From Pseudomonadota bacterium (GTDB taxonomy: Bacteria; Pseudomonadota; Alphaproteobacteria; Rhizobiales; Xanthobacteraceae), in NCBI GenBank assembly GCA_023404705.1, contig JAEYAU010000174.1, positions 1 through 64,000 of the forward strand: a stretch of DNA of 64,000 nucleotides, read 5' to 3'. Position numbers and translations under genes: made by a program. Shown here one piece after another: positions 8,967 to 20,462 of the stretch. Every line of letters begins with the position of its first letter. Position 1 is the stretch's first letter. Below the pieces are notes generated by a model. That model was not told where the DNA came from and ran no database searches. It worked only from the letters and a program-made list of their open reading frames with translations.

Positions 8967-9153
8967 TCCGTCTCCCGTTGTTGCCCGCGCAGATCGTGGA
9001 ATCACGAAGTGCGCGCGGCACCCCGCGAGCATTCTGCATACCAAAGTGGGGCTGTGCACCCCCGAAAAAGGAGCTTGACCTATTCTGGAAACGGGGCTGC
9101 AGCCGAGCGGCATTGAGGCGCCACTCGAGCCCAGTCGGGGCTAGCCGAGGGTG

Positions 9154-10359
9154 TCAATACGTCTCGACATGGTACCGCCCCGTCGCCCGCATGTCGGCGC
9201 GAAGCCGCGACCAGTCGAGGCCGGCGCCGCGGCAGATGTCCGCGAAGGCTTCGTCGACGCCGGTCTCCATGCCTTTCAGGCCGCAGAGATAGATGTGGGT
9301 CTTGTCGCTCTTCAGGAAGCCGGCGACCTCGTCGGCGGTGGCGCGCATGCGGTCCTGCACATAGGTCTTTGGTTCGCCCGGCACGCGCGAATAGGCGAAG
9401 TGCTTGCGCAAGAGGCCGTCCGGCACCTTCTGCAGCGGTCCGAAGTAAGGCAGCTCCTCGGGCCGGCGCGCGCCGAAGAACAGCATCATGCGGCCAGGCG
9501 CGTCTTTCATGTTGCGGCGGCGGCGCTCGGTGAAGCCGCGGAACGGCGCGGATCCAGTGCCGGTGCAGACCATCATGATGTTGGCGGACGGATCGTCCGG
9601 CATCAGGAACGTGGCGCCGAAGGGGCCGGTCACCTGTACCTGATCGCCCTTCTTCAGGTCGCAGAGGAAGTTCGAGCAGACGCCATTGGGCTCGCGCTTG
9701 ACCGTGAGCGCGAGATTATTGGCGTTGGTCTTCTCGCCCTCGCGCGGGCTCGCGATCGAGTAGAGCCGGATCTTGTGCGGCTGGCCCTGCGGGTCGAGGC
9801 CGGGCGCGATCACGCCGATGCTCTGGCCCTCGAGCACCGGGAAGCTCGCGCTCCCGAAGTCGAGGATGATATGGCGCACGTCGTTGTCGGCGCCCGGATC
9901 GGTAAGGCGAAAGTTGCCGGTCACGGTCGCGAGCGCGGGCCGCTCGCGATTGTAGAGATTGACCTTGGGCTTGCCGGCAGAGACCGGCGCGACGCTCTTG
10001 CCGCCGGCGCCGAGATGCGCCTCGGCGATCAGGCGCGCGGCCTCCTCGTCGGTGGCCTCATCGGCATCGGACGAGACTTCGATCTGCTCCTGCACAGGCA
10101 GCTCGCCCCAGGAGAACTGCTCCTCCATCGAATAGGCGCGCATGACCACGCGCCAGTTGTCGATCGAGCCGGTCGGGCACGGCTGGATGCAGTCCAGGCA
10201 GAAATTGCACTTCTCGGCATCCACCACGTAGTTGTTGGCGTCGTGTGTCACGGCGCCGACCGGACAGGTCTCCTCGCAGGTGTTGCAGCGGATGCAGATC
10301 TCGGGATCGATGAGATGCTGCTTGCGGGCCGCTGCGCTCTCGGGGGCGAGCATGGTCAT
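9154..10359 (-). CDS. boxA: Benzoyl-CoA 2,3-epoxidase reductase subunit BoxA
   Basis: BoxA is the NADPH-dependent reductase that passes electrons to the oxygenase BoxB, which epoxidises benzoyl-CoA. The 401-residue protein starts with two [4Fe-4S] ferredoxin motifs, [12 protein letters not shown] and [12 protein letters not shown], within the first 65 residues. A spacer follows, then a ferredoxin-NADP reductase module: flavin-binding [15 protein letters not shown]-binding [13 protein letters not shown] and the C-terminal GRYHVETY. It follows boxB by 22 bp in one transcription unit with boxC. Length and domain order are those of known BoxA proteins. Confidence 0.95.
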   Translation of the reverse strand: MTMLAPESAAARKQHLIDPEICIRCNTCEETCPVGAVTHDANNYVVDAEKCNFCLDCIQPCPTGSIDNWRVVMRAYSMEEQFSWGELPVQEQIEVSSDADEATDEEAARLIAEAHLGAGGKSVAPVSAGKPKVNLYNRERPALATVTGNFRLTDPGADNDVRHIILDFGSASFPVLEGQSIGVIAPGLDPQGQPHKIRLYSIASPREGEKTNANNLALTVKREPNGVCSNFLCDLKKGDQVQVTGPFGATFLMPDDPSANIMMVCTGTGSAPFRGFTERRRRNMKDAPGRMMLFFGARRPEELPYFGPLQKVPDGLLRKHFAYSRVPGEPKTYVQDRMRATADEVAGFLKSDKTHIYLCGLKGMETGVDEAFADICRGAGLDWSRLRADMRATGRYHVETY

Positions 10360-10381
10360 GGTCCGGCGTGCGACGATGTCC

Positions 10382-11827
<1,446 letters not shown>

Positions 11828-11872
11828 CGGACGCTCCTCGTCTCGTGATCTCGTGTGTGCCGACGGCCTGAC

Positions 11873-13561
<1,689 letters not shown>

Positions 13562-13623
13562 CTTGCCGTCCTCGGGGTTACGGGATCCACGGCCGATCTC
13601 GTGCCGGCTCCTGCGGATCAGAC

Positions 13624-13637
13624 TGCACTATAATGCA
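13624..13637. promoter_or_regulatory. Predicted BoxR operator in the boxCBA promoter
   Basis: The site reads TGCACTATAATGCA. On the minus strand it contains TATAGT as a -10 box, with TGGACA 16 bases upstream as a -35 box, so a bound protein would block the promoter. The same core occurs before boxR and upstream of the Liv-type binding protein gene. TGCA half-sites are known for the related regulators BzdR and BoxR; assignment to this BoxR is inference. Confidence 0.78.
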
Positions 13638-13721
13638 TGCTGCCGCTGTGTCCACCTCTTTCGAGGCATTCCAACCGGAATACCGCCGCTCAAGCGGCAG
13701 CTACTCCCGACAACCATCTGC

Positions 13722-14636
13722 TCACGTCCACTCCTGCACAAGCTTTCCCAGCCGCGACAGGCTGCGTTCCAGCGTCTCGCCGGACGTATCGAGCTGCGCT
13801 TCGGCGAGCCCGTAATCGGGGCTGCGGGCCTCGAGGATGGCGACGAGATCCGCCATGGCGGCGCGATTTTCGGCCATGGGGCGGAAGTCGCCCTGAGCCA
13901 TCACGCGGCTCATATGCTCCTGCGGCTGCGCTCGCACCCAGATGGTGTGCGTTCGCCGCAGCAGCAGCGCGTAGGTCGCGGGATTGGAGACGACGCCACC
14001 CGCCGTCGCGATCACGACCTTCTCGTTCTCGGCGATGATCTTCTCCAGCGCGGTCTGCTCGTGGCGGCGGAAGGCCGAGACGCCGGACATCTCGATCAGC
14101 ATCGAGATGCTCGCGCCGTAGTCCTGCTCGATCACGCGGTTGAGCTCGACGAAGGGCCAGTCGAGACGCTTCGCCAGCATCTGCCCGAGCGTCGACTTGC
14201 CGGCACCGCGCAGGCCGACCAGTGCGATGCGCTGCGCGCGCTGCGCGGCGGCGCCCTCGGCGATGCGCTGCTCGATGAACTGCCGGATCACAGGGAGCTC
14301 GGAGGCGTGCAGCCGGCCGAGCAGCTCGGCGATGCGTGCCATTCCTTCGTGGCGCGGCCCGGCGGCGGGCAGCAGCTCGGTCATCTGCATCTCCATCGCC
14401 TGGGCGACGGTCTTGAGCACGATGACCGACGGATTGCCCTGCCCGCCCTCGATCTGGGCGAGATAGCGTTCGGAAATGCCGGACTCGACCGCGAGCTGGC
14501 GCCGCGTCAGGCCGCGTCGCGCGCGGGCGCGGCGCAGCAGGCGGCCCACCTCCTCGGCGAACTGCGCGTCCGTCGGGGCGGCGGCCGCGGCCTCGACCGC
14601 CGGCTTCTGCTTTTTCGTCACTCGCGTACGGGCCAT
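13722..14636 (-). CDS. boxR: BoxR/BzdR-type transcriptional regulator (XRE HTH fused to shikimate-kinase-like domain)
   Basis: The 304-residue protein has an XRE-type helix-turn-helix (about residues 28-90, ARRGLTRRQLAVESGISERY) and a C-terminal shikimate-kinase-like domain with the P-loop GLRGAGKST at 141-149. In BzdR and BoxR of Azoarcus this second domain binds benzoyl-CoA and relieves repression. The gene lies directly upstream of boxC on the same strand, and its own promoter carries a matching TGCA palindrome, so it is probably autoregulated. I see no sign that the kinase active site is needed. Confidence 0.93.
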   Translation of the reverse strand: MARTRVTKKQKPAVEAAAAAPTDAQFAEEVGRLLRRARARRGLTRRQLAVESGISERYLAQIEGGQGNPSVIVLKTVAQAMEMQMTELLPAAGPRHEGMARIAELLGRLHASELPVIRQFIEQRIAEGAAAQRAQRIALVGLRGAGKSTLGQMLAKRLDWPFVELNRVIEQDYGASISMLIEMSGVSAFRRHEQTALEKIIAENEKVVIATAGGVVSNPATYALLLRRTHTIWVRAQPQEHMSRVMAQGDFRPMAENRAAMADLVAILEARSPDYGLAEAQLDTSGETLERSLSRLGKLVQEWT

Positions 14637-14656
14637 CCGGTCATCCTGATTTCACG

Positions 14657-14670
14657 TGCAAAATAGTGCA
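14657..14670. promoter_or_regulatory. Predicted BoxR operator at the boxR promoter
   Basis: The site reads TGCACTATTTTGCA on the minus strand. A candidate promoter TTGGCG - 17 bp - TATTTT reads toward boxR and its -10 box lies inside the palindrome. The site begins 20 bases upstream of the boxR start codon, consistent with autorepression. Confidence 0.72.
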
Positions 14671-14695
14671 TGCCGGCGGCGTCGCCAAGCCTGGC

Positions 14696-15421
14696 TCAGA
14701 TGCCGAGATAGCGATGCTGGATGTCGGGCGCGGCCGCGAGCTCGGCCGAGCGGCCGGTCCAGACGACGCGGCCGCGCTCGATGATGACGTGGCGGTCCGC
14801 GATCTCGGCGAGCGCATCCACGTTCTTGTCGATCACCAGCACGGCCTGCCCGGCGACCTTCAGTTCCGCGAGGCAACGCCAGATCTCCTCGCGAATGAGC
14901 GGCGCCAGGCCTTCGGTCGCCTCGTCGAGAATGAGCAACCGCGGATTGGTCATGAGCGCGCGCCCGATCGCGAGCATCTGTTGCTCGCCACCGGAGAGCA
15001 GGTTGCCCATGCTGGCGAGGCGCTCGGCGAGACGCGGAAACAATGTGCAAACCTTGTCGAGCGTCCACGGGTCCGCGATACCGTCGCGATTGGCCGCGGC
15101 CGCGACCAGATTTTCGCGCGCCGTGAGGTTCGGGAAGATCTGCCGGCCTTCAGGCACGAGGCCGATGCCGAGCTGCGCCACGCGGTAGGCCGGCCACTCG
15201 CGTATCTCCTGTCCGCGGAAGCGGATCGAGCCGGCGCGCGCCTGCGTCAGGCCCATGATCGAGCGCACCGTGGTGGTCTTGCCCATGCCGTTGCGGCCCA
15301 TGAGCGTCACCATCTCGCCGGGCGCGATCGCAAACGAGATGCCGAACAGCACCTGGCTGAGACCGTAGCAGGTCTCGATGCCGCTCACGGCGAGTAAGGC
15401 CTTGTCGGTCGCTTCAGACAC
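14696..15421 (-). CDS. livF: Liv-type ABC transporter ATP-binding protein LivF
   Basis: A 241-residue ATPase of the branched-chain-amino-acid importer family. It shows Walker A GRNGMGKTT, signature LLSGGEQQMLAIGRAL and Walker B LLILDEATEG. The GTG start at 15421 overlaps the livG stop by 8 bp; this start gives the normal family length, whereas reading further upstream runs into livG. In the box context the importer probably carries benzoate or a related aromatic acid, as Liv-type systems do in several aromatic gene clusters. That substrate is inferred from position and the shared operator. Confidence 0.92.
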   Translation of the reverse strand: MSEATDKALLAVSGIETCYGLSQVLFGISFAIAPGEMVTLMGRNGMGKTTTVRSIMGLTQARAGSIRFRGQEIREWPAYRVAQLGIGLVPEGRQIFPNLTARENLVAAAANRDGIADPWTLDKVCTLFPRLAERLASMGNLLSGGEQQMLAIGRALMTNPRLLILDEATEGLAPLIREEIWRCLAELKVAGQAVLVIDKNVDALAEIADRHVIIERGRVVWTGRSAELAAAPDIQHRYLGI

Positions 15422-16178
15422 GCGCGGCCCTCTTGCCTTCGCCCAGATAGGCGCGCCGCACCTCGGCGCTGCCGCGGATGTCCTCGGGCGTGCCCGAGGC
15501 GATGACGCGGCCATAGACCAGGACCGTGATCCGGTCGGCCAGCGCGAACACGGCTTCCATGTCGTGCTCGACGAGCAGGATCGTGTACTCCTGCTTGAGC
15601 TCGCGCAGCGTCTTCACGAGCCGCGCCGACTCTTCGACGCCCATGCCGGCCATCGGCTCGTCAAGCAGCAGCATCTGCGGCCGGGTGGCGAGCGCCATCG
15701 CGATCTCGAGCTGGCGATGCTCGCCGTGGCTCATGCGCGCGACGATCGTGTCTTCGCGGCCCGCAAGACCGACGCGCGCGAGCGCCGCACGCGCGGGCGC
15801 GCGCAGGGTCTCTTCCTTGCGGGCATCGCGCCAGAAGTGGAACGAGTGGCCGACATGCGCCTGCACGGCGAGCGCGACATTATCGAGCGCCGTGAAATCG
15901 AGAAACAGCGAGGTGATCTGGAACGAGCGGGCGAGGCCCTGACGGCTGCGCCGCCAGGTCGGCAAGCCCATGATGTCCACGCCGTTGAAGCGGATGCGGC
16001 CCGCATCCGAGCGCAGCTCGCCGGTGAGCTGCGCGATCAGCGTGGTCTTGCCGGCGCCGTTCGGGCCGATGATGGCGTGCAGCTCGCCGGGTGCGACGTC
16101 GAGATTGATATCGTCCGACGCGATGATGCCGCCGAAACGCTTGCTGAGGCCCTCGATCTGAAGCAGCGGCTCAGTCAC
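15414..16178 (-). CDS. livG: Liv-type ABC transporter ATP-binding protein LivG
   Basis: A 254-residue ATPase, the second nucleotide-binding subunit of the importer. Walker A is GPNGAGKTT, the signature region reads MSHGEHRQLEIAMAL and Walker B LLLDEPMAGM, followed by the Liv-specific VEHDMEAVFALADRITVL. It overlaps livM by 8 bp and livF by 8 bp, so translation of the operon is tightly coupled. Confidence 0.93.
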   Translation of the reverse strand: MTEPLLQIEGLSKRFGGIIASDDINLDVAPGELHAIIGPNGAGKTTLIAQLTGELRSDAGRIRFNGVDIMGLPTWRRSRQGLARSFQITSLFLDFTALDNVALAVQAHVGHSFHFWRDARKEETLRAPARAALARVGLAGREDTIVARMSHGEHRQLEIAMALATRPQMLLLDEPMAGMGVEESARLVKTLRELKQEYTILLVEHDMEAVFALADRITVLVYGRVIASGTPEDIRGSAEVRRAYLGEGKRAARV

Positions 16179-17109
16179 GGCGCGCCCCCGCGAGCAGGCC
16201 GTCGATTCCGCCGCGCGCGTAGAGCACCACGGCGAGCAAGAGCGGACCCAGAATGATCTGCCAGTATTCAGTGAGGCCGGAGAGCAGCTCCTCGAGCGCG
16301 AGCAGCGCCACCGCGCCGATCACGGGACCGAACAGCGAGCCCATGCCGCCGAGCACGACCATGACGATCAGATCGCCGGAGCGCGTCCAGTGCATGACGG
16401 CAGGACTGATGAACTCCGTGTGGTTGGCGAGCAGCGCGCCCGCGAAGCCGCAGATTGTGCCCGCGATGACGAAGGCGGCGAGACGGTAGCGGAACGTGGG
16501 GAAGCCGATCGCCCGCATGCGCGCGTCGTTCGACTGCGCGCCGCGAATTACCATGCCGAAGCGGGAATTCGTGAGACGCCAGACCAGGGCGATCACGGCG
16601 AGCAGCAGCGCGAGGCAGATATAATAGAACAGGACCTTGTTCGAGAGATTGAGGCCGGCGAGCTCGCTGCGGCTGTAGATCGTCAGGCCGTCGTCGGCGC
16701 CGTAGTCGTTCAGGCTGACGCCGACATAATAGATCATCTGTGCGAAGGCGAGCGTGATCATGATGAAGTAGACGCCGCGCGTGCGCAGTGAGAGCGCGCC
16801 CGTGACCAGCGCGAACAGGGCGGAGACGGCGAGCGCCACCGGAAACTGGAGGAAGCCCGACATAAACCCCTCGGCTGCGAGGATTCCGACCGCGTAGCCG
16901 CCGATGCCGAGAAAGGCCGCATGGCCGAAGCTCACCATGCCGCCATAGCCCATGATGAGATTGAGGCTCACGGCCGCCATCGCGAGGATGACAATGCGCG
17001 TGAACAGGATCAGCGCGAAATTGTTGCCGATCCAGGCGCTGTAGACCGGCACGAGCGCGAGCGCGAGCAGGAGCGCCGCGATGACGATGCCGCGGAGCGT
17101 CAGCCTCAT
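16171..17109 (-). CDS. livM: Liv-type ABC transporter permease LivM
   Basis: A 312-residue integral membrane permease with about eight to ten hydrophobic helices. The family motif SLNLIMGYGGMVSFGHAAF lies near residue 50. ATG 17109 is chosen because it starts just before the first hydrophobic segment and overlaps the livH stop by 4 bp (ATGA). With LivH it forms the channel of the importer. Confidence 0.92.
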   Translation of the reverse strand: MRLTLRGIVIAALLLALALVPVYSAWIGNNFALILFTRIVILAMAAVSLNLIMGYGGMVSFGHAAFLGIGGYAVGILAAEGFMSGFLQFPVALAVSALFALVTGALSLRTRGVYFIMITLAFAQMIYYVGVSLNDYGADDGLTIYSRSELAGLNLSNKVLFYYICLALLLAVIALVWRLTNSRFGMVIRGAQSNDARMRAIGFPTFRYRLAAFVIAGTICGFAGALLANHTEFISPAVMHWTRSGDLIVMVVLGGMGSLFGPVIGAVALLALEELLSGLTEYWQIILGPLLLAVVLYARGGIDGLLAGARRD

Positions 17110-18023
17110 CGGCGCGCCGCCGGAAAAAGGCCCTCGGGCCGCGTGACCAGGACGGCGGCCATCATGAGGTAGATCAGCATCGAGGAGAGTGCCGGGCCGG
17201 CCGTCGAGGCGGCGGCGGGAGAGAGGAACAGCTTGAGCAGATCGGGCAGGAAGGCGCGGCCGATGGTGTCGATGAGACCGACGATGAGCGAGGCGACGAA
17301 GGCGCCGCGGATCGAGCCGATGCCACCGATGATGATCACCACGAAGGCGACGATCAGGATGTTCTCGCCCATGCCGATAGAGGCCGTGACGATCGGCGCC
17401 TGCATCAGGCCGGCGAGGCCCGCGAGCGCCGCGCCGATGCCGAACACGAAGGTGTAGAGCAGCTTGATGTTGATGCCGAGCGCACCGATCATTTCGCGAT
17501 TGGAGGCGCCGGCACGGATCAGCATGCCGATGCGCGTGCGCATCACCACGAGATAGAGCGAGATCGCGACCAGCAGCGCGACGATGATGATGGCGAAGCG
17601 ATAGGACGGATAGTAGACGCCCGGGAAGATCTGGACCGCCTTGGTGAGCCATTCGGGGATCGGCAGGTTGCGCCCTGCGGGACCCCAGACGAGACGCACC
17701 AGCTCGTTGAAGAACAGGATCAGGCCGAAGGTGCCGAGCACGTGGTCGAGGTGATTGCGGCCGTAGAGCCGGCGCATCGCGATCACTTCGACGGCCATTC
17801 CGACGAGCAGTGTCGCCGCGACGGCGAGCACCGCGGCGGCGAGGAAGCTGCCCGTGAGCGCCGCAAAGGTCGCGGCGAAATAGGCGCCCAGCATATAGAG
17901 CGAGCCGTGCGCCAGATTGACCAGATCCATGATGCCGAAGACGAGCGTGAGCCCGCCCGCGAGCAGGAACAAGAGCAGCCCGAACTGCAGGCCGTTCAGG
18001 CATTGTTCGATGAACAGCAGCAT
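17106..18023 (-). CDS. livH: Liv-type ABC transporter permease LivH
   Basis: A 305-residue permease beginning MLLFIEQCLNGLQFGLLLFL with the LivH hallmark LVFGIMDLVNLAHGSLYMLG close to the N-terminus. About eight membrane helices are visible. It lies 98 bp downstream of the binding-protein gene, with a GC-rich hairpin in the gap. Confidence 0.93.
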   Translation of the reverse strand: MLLFIEQCLNGLQFGLLLFLLAGGLTLVFGIMDLVNLAHGSLYMLGAYFAATFAALTGSFLAAAVLAVAATLLVGMAVEVIAMRRLYGRNHLDHVLGTFGLILFFNELVRLVWGPAGRNLPIPEWLTKAVQIFPGVYYPSYRFAIIIVALLVAISLYLVVMRTRIGMLIRAGASNREMIGALGINIKLLYTFVFGIGAALAGLAGLMQAPIVTASIGMGENILIVAFVVIIIGGIGSIRGAFVASLIVGLIDTIGRAFLPDLLKLFLSPAAASTAGPALSSMLIYLMMAAVLVTRPEGLFPAARR

Positions 18024-18056
18024 GGTGCGTCTCTAGGACGTCCGATCGTTCGGAAA

Positions 18057-18079
18057 CGCCCGCGCGGTCAGCGCGGGCG
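18057..18079 (-). terminator. Intercistronic hairpin between binding-protein gene and livH
   Basis: On the minus strand a perfect 9-bp stem CGCCCGCGC / GCGCGGGCG encloses a 5-base loop and is followed by GTTTCC. The T-run is short. It looks like a leaky terminator or an RNA-stabilising stem that lets the binding protein be made in excess over the membrane subunits. Confidence 0.6.
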
Positions 18080-18121
18080 TGCCGGTGTCACGGGATCGGC
18101 GGCGCGGCCAGCCGATCAGCC

Positions 18122-19300
18122 TCACCACTTCATCTTACACTTGTCGTGGAAGCGGTCCTGGCTGTCCTTGACGATGGTCGCGACGGTCTTGAGCACCAGG
18201 TCGCCCTTCTCGTCCTTCACGGCTTCCTGCAGGTAGAAGTTCTGGATCGGGATGTGATTGTTGCCGTAGCGGAACGAGCCGCGCACGGACTTGAAGTCCG
18301 CCTTGCGCATGGCGTCGCGCATCTCGTCCTTCTTCGTGAGATCGCCCTTCACGGCCGCCACCGCCGAGTTGATCAGGTTCGCGGCATCGTAGGTCTGGGC
18401 GCCGTAGAAGGTCGGACGCAGCCCCGTATACTTGGCGCGATAATCGGCGACGAACTTCTTGTTCTGATCGTTCGGCAGATCGTTCACCCACTCCTGCGCG
18501 CCAGGAACGCCGAGCGCATTCTCCTTCTGCAGCGGCAGCGAGAGCTCGTCGATCGTGAAAGCCGTGTAGAGCGGGATCTGCCCTTTCAGCCCAGCCTGCG
18601 CATATTGATTGAGGAATTGGACGCCGGCAGCTCCGGGATAGAAGACGAAGATCGCATCCGGCTTGGCGGCGCGCGCCTTGGAGAGCTCGGCCGAGAAGTC
18701 GAGCTGGTCCGGCCACTTGGTCAGCTCCTGGCCGATCACCTGACCCTTGAAGGTGGAGGCGACGCCCGCGAGCATGTCCTTGCCGGCCGCATAGTTCGGG
18801 CCGATCAGGAAGGCGGTCTTCACGCCCTTCTGGTTCATGTATTCGCCGACGGCCTGTGGCGTCTGGTCATTCTGCCATGAGGTCGAGAAGAACCATTCGG
18901 AGCAGAGCTCGCCTGCGACCTGCGAGGGGCCCGCATTGGAGCTGATCAGGAAGGTCTTGGCGTCGACCGCAGGCTTGAGCGAAGCCAGCAGCACGTTCGA
19001 CCAGATATAGCCGACGATGAAGTCGACCTTGTCGGCTTCGATCAGCTTCTGGGTCTTCTGCCGGCCGACCTCGGGCTTCAGCTGGTCGTCCTCATAAATC
19101 ACCTCGACCGGCAGACCGCCGATCTTGCGACCCAGATGATCGAGCGCGAGCTCGAAGGAGTTGCGCATGTCATTGCCGATCACGGCGGTCGGCCCGCTGA
19201 AGGTCGATACGAAGCCGATCTTCACGGACTTGCTCTGCGCCAAGGCCGGAGCCGTTGCGAGCGCGAGCATCGCGCATGCCGCCAAGAGAGACGTCTTCAT
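18122..19300 (-). CDS. Liv-type periplasmic substrate-binding protein
   Basis: A 392-residue exported binding protein with a signal peptide (MKTSLLAACAMLALATAPALA) and the type I periplasmic fold opening KIGFVSTFSGPTAVIGNDM. It is the first gene of the five-gene importer operon. Proteins of this subgroup are common beside aromatic catabolism genes and bind benzoate-like acids rather than leucine; here that rests on the box neighbours and the shared operator. The nearest candidate promoter lies about 380 bp upstream. Confidence 0.9.
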   Translation of the reverse strand: MKTSLLAACAMLALATAPALAQSKSVKIGFVSTFSGPTAVIGNDMRNSFELALDHLGRKIGGLPVEVIYEDDQLKPEVGRQKTQKLIEADKVDFIVGYIWSNVLLASLKPAVDAKTFLISSNAGPSQVAGELCSEWFFSTSWQNDQTPQAVGEYMNQKGVKTAFLIGPNYAAGKDMLAGVASTFKGQVIGQELTKWPDQLDFSAELSKARAAKPDAIFVFYPGAAGVQFLNQYAQAGLKGQIPLYTAFTIDELSLPLQKENALGVPGAQEWVNDLPNDQNKKFVADYRAKYTGLRPTFYGAQTYDAANLINSAVAAVKGDLTKKDEMRDAMRKADFKSVRGSFRYGNNHIPIQNFYLQEAVKDEKGDLVLKTVATIVKDSQDRFHDKCKMKW

Positions 19301-19796
19301 CGTTTCTACTCCCCGAGGAAAGCGCCATTCTGGGTGACCGGCCGGGTTCTGTTGCCCGGCTCGGCGAATGGCTTGGTTGCGGCGCTCGCGCGCCGATTCA
19401 TGAATGCTGCGGAAGCCGTTATGAGCGGACGCCTCCGCGCGCAGCTCGAAGCTTTGGGTCGTGCGGATCGCAGTCTTGGGCAGATCAGGCCCGAATTCAA
19501 TCCATGGCCAATACTTGGACGGACTCCGCGACAGGATGTCGGCCGCGGAATTGCAGCCGCGCGAAGATGGAGCGCCTCAGCGGTCGAGGGCGCCGCTACT
19601 GCTGCAGCCTGAGCCATGTCCTCCCCGTAGCCGGCGCGTATTCTCGTTGTCGGGGTGAAGGACGCGCCCGCCACTCACGTGCACTATACTGCAGGCGAGT
19701 TCGCGCTCCGTCAATATTGGATTGAATCATTCCAGGCTGGGAAATGGGACCTGCCCGTCACCAATATAATCTGCCGAATGTTGCGGGAGTGAAGGT
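19301..19796. other. Long non-coding leader upstream of the importer operon
   Basis: This is 496 bases between the binding-protein gene start and the end of the next minus-strand gene. The only clear element is a TGCA palindrome with a promoter-like TTGACG/TATAGT at 19680-19720. A minus-strand open frame (19306-19674) fills most of the leader but has the Arg/Ala/Ser/Pro-rich composition of a chance frame in GC-rich DNA and no recognisable domain. Confidence 0.6.
19680..19693. promoter_or_regulatory. Predicted BoxR operator upstream of the Liv-type importer operon
   Basis: The site reads TGCACTATACTGCA, or TGCAGTATAGTGCA on the minus strand. As at boxC, TATAGT lies inside the palindrome, and TTGACG lies 20 bases upstream of it; the spacing is 17 if CAGTAT is taken as the -10 box. 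It is the only such site near the importer and ties transport to benzoyl-CoA sensing. Confidence 0.72.
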
Positions 19797-20366
19797 TTAT
19801 TCGTCCAATTTCTTGCTCAGCTCGGGATCGAGCTTGCTGCGATCGACGGTCTGATAGAAGGCGATCGGCCTGCATCGTCCCTCGATGTCCGCAAGGACAA
19901 TTGCGGTCCAGGGACTCGTGCCCTCCCCCGCACTCTCTCGCAAGTCCGGCATCACCTTGCGCGACGCGATGACATACCAGGCCCGGCCCGCCTCGGCCGC
20001 TTTTGCGGCCGCAACATACTCATCCAAGATCGCGCGCAGGCTCCGGCGCATCTCCTCCTCGCTGTCCCCGCGCAGAAACTTTCGGGCGGACTTTCCGGCT
20101 TCACCGTACTCGTGATGGATGTTCAGCTGCAGCCGCGCATCATCCACCTCGATCTTCTTGACCAGGACCGCCGTTCCGCCTTCGCGAAGATAGTCCCGCA
20201 CCCGCACATCGCAGGCGAGGAAACGATCCTGGCGCATGACGCTCTCTGCGGGTGGAGCGGCGGCGATTGCTCGCTTCTTCTTTCGAGAAGCGGCGTCCGC
20301 AGGCGTCACGGCTATGGCGGCGCTGAGCAGCGCTGAGGCGAGCGCGATCGGGAGATCGGTTCTCAT
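19797..20366 (-). CDS. Secreted protein of unknown function
   Basis: A 189-residue product with a signal peptide (MRTDLPIALASALLSAAIAV, cleavage near ADAAS) and then a Lys/Arg patch SRKKKRAI. ATG 20366 is chosen because GGGAG lies nine bases upstream and the signal peptide starts there. The mature domain has no motif I recognise. It contains one cysteine near FLACDVRVRDYL and another in EGRCRPIAF, so a single disulfide is possible. Confidence 0.65.
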   Translation of the reverse strand: MRTDLPIALASALLSAAIAVTPADAASRKKKRAIAAAPPAESVMRQDRFLACDVRVRDYLREGGTAVLVKKIEVDDARLQLNIHHEYGEAGKSARKFLRGDSEEEMRRSLRAILDEYVAAAKAAEAGRAWYVIASRKVMPDLRESAGEGTSPWTAIVLADIEGRCRPIAFYQTVDRSKLDPELSKKLDE

Positions 20367-20462
20367 GCGTGTGCTCCCACGCGGTGTTTCAAAAACGCTT
20401 GCTGAACCGCCTTGGTTCCGCGGTCCGGCGAAGCCCAAGCAGCGCCCCGCCTCGCCGGATCG

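Noticed and set aside
9035..9057. Two TGCA copies upstream of the amidohydrolase gene
   Set aside because: The spacing is about 16 bases, not six, and there is no palindromic extension, so they were not called as BoxR operators.
7842..9116. Long plus-strand frame opposite the amidohydrolase gene
   Set aside because: It encodes no recognisable domain and lies entirely over a gene with clear metal-binding motifs.
19306..19674. 122-codon open frame filling the leader before the Liv-type importer
   Set aside because: Arg/Ala/Ser/Pro-rich composition typical of chance frames in GC-rich DNA, with no domain and no clear ribosome site.
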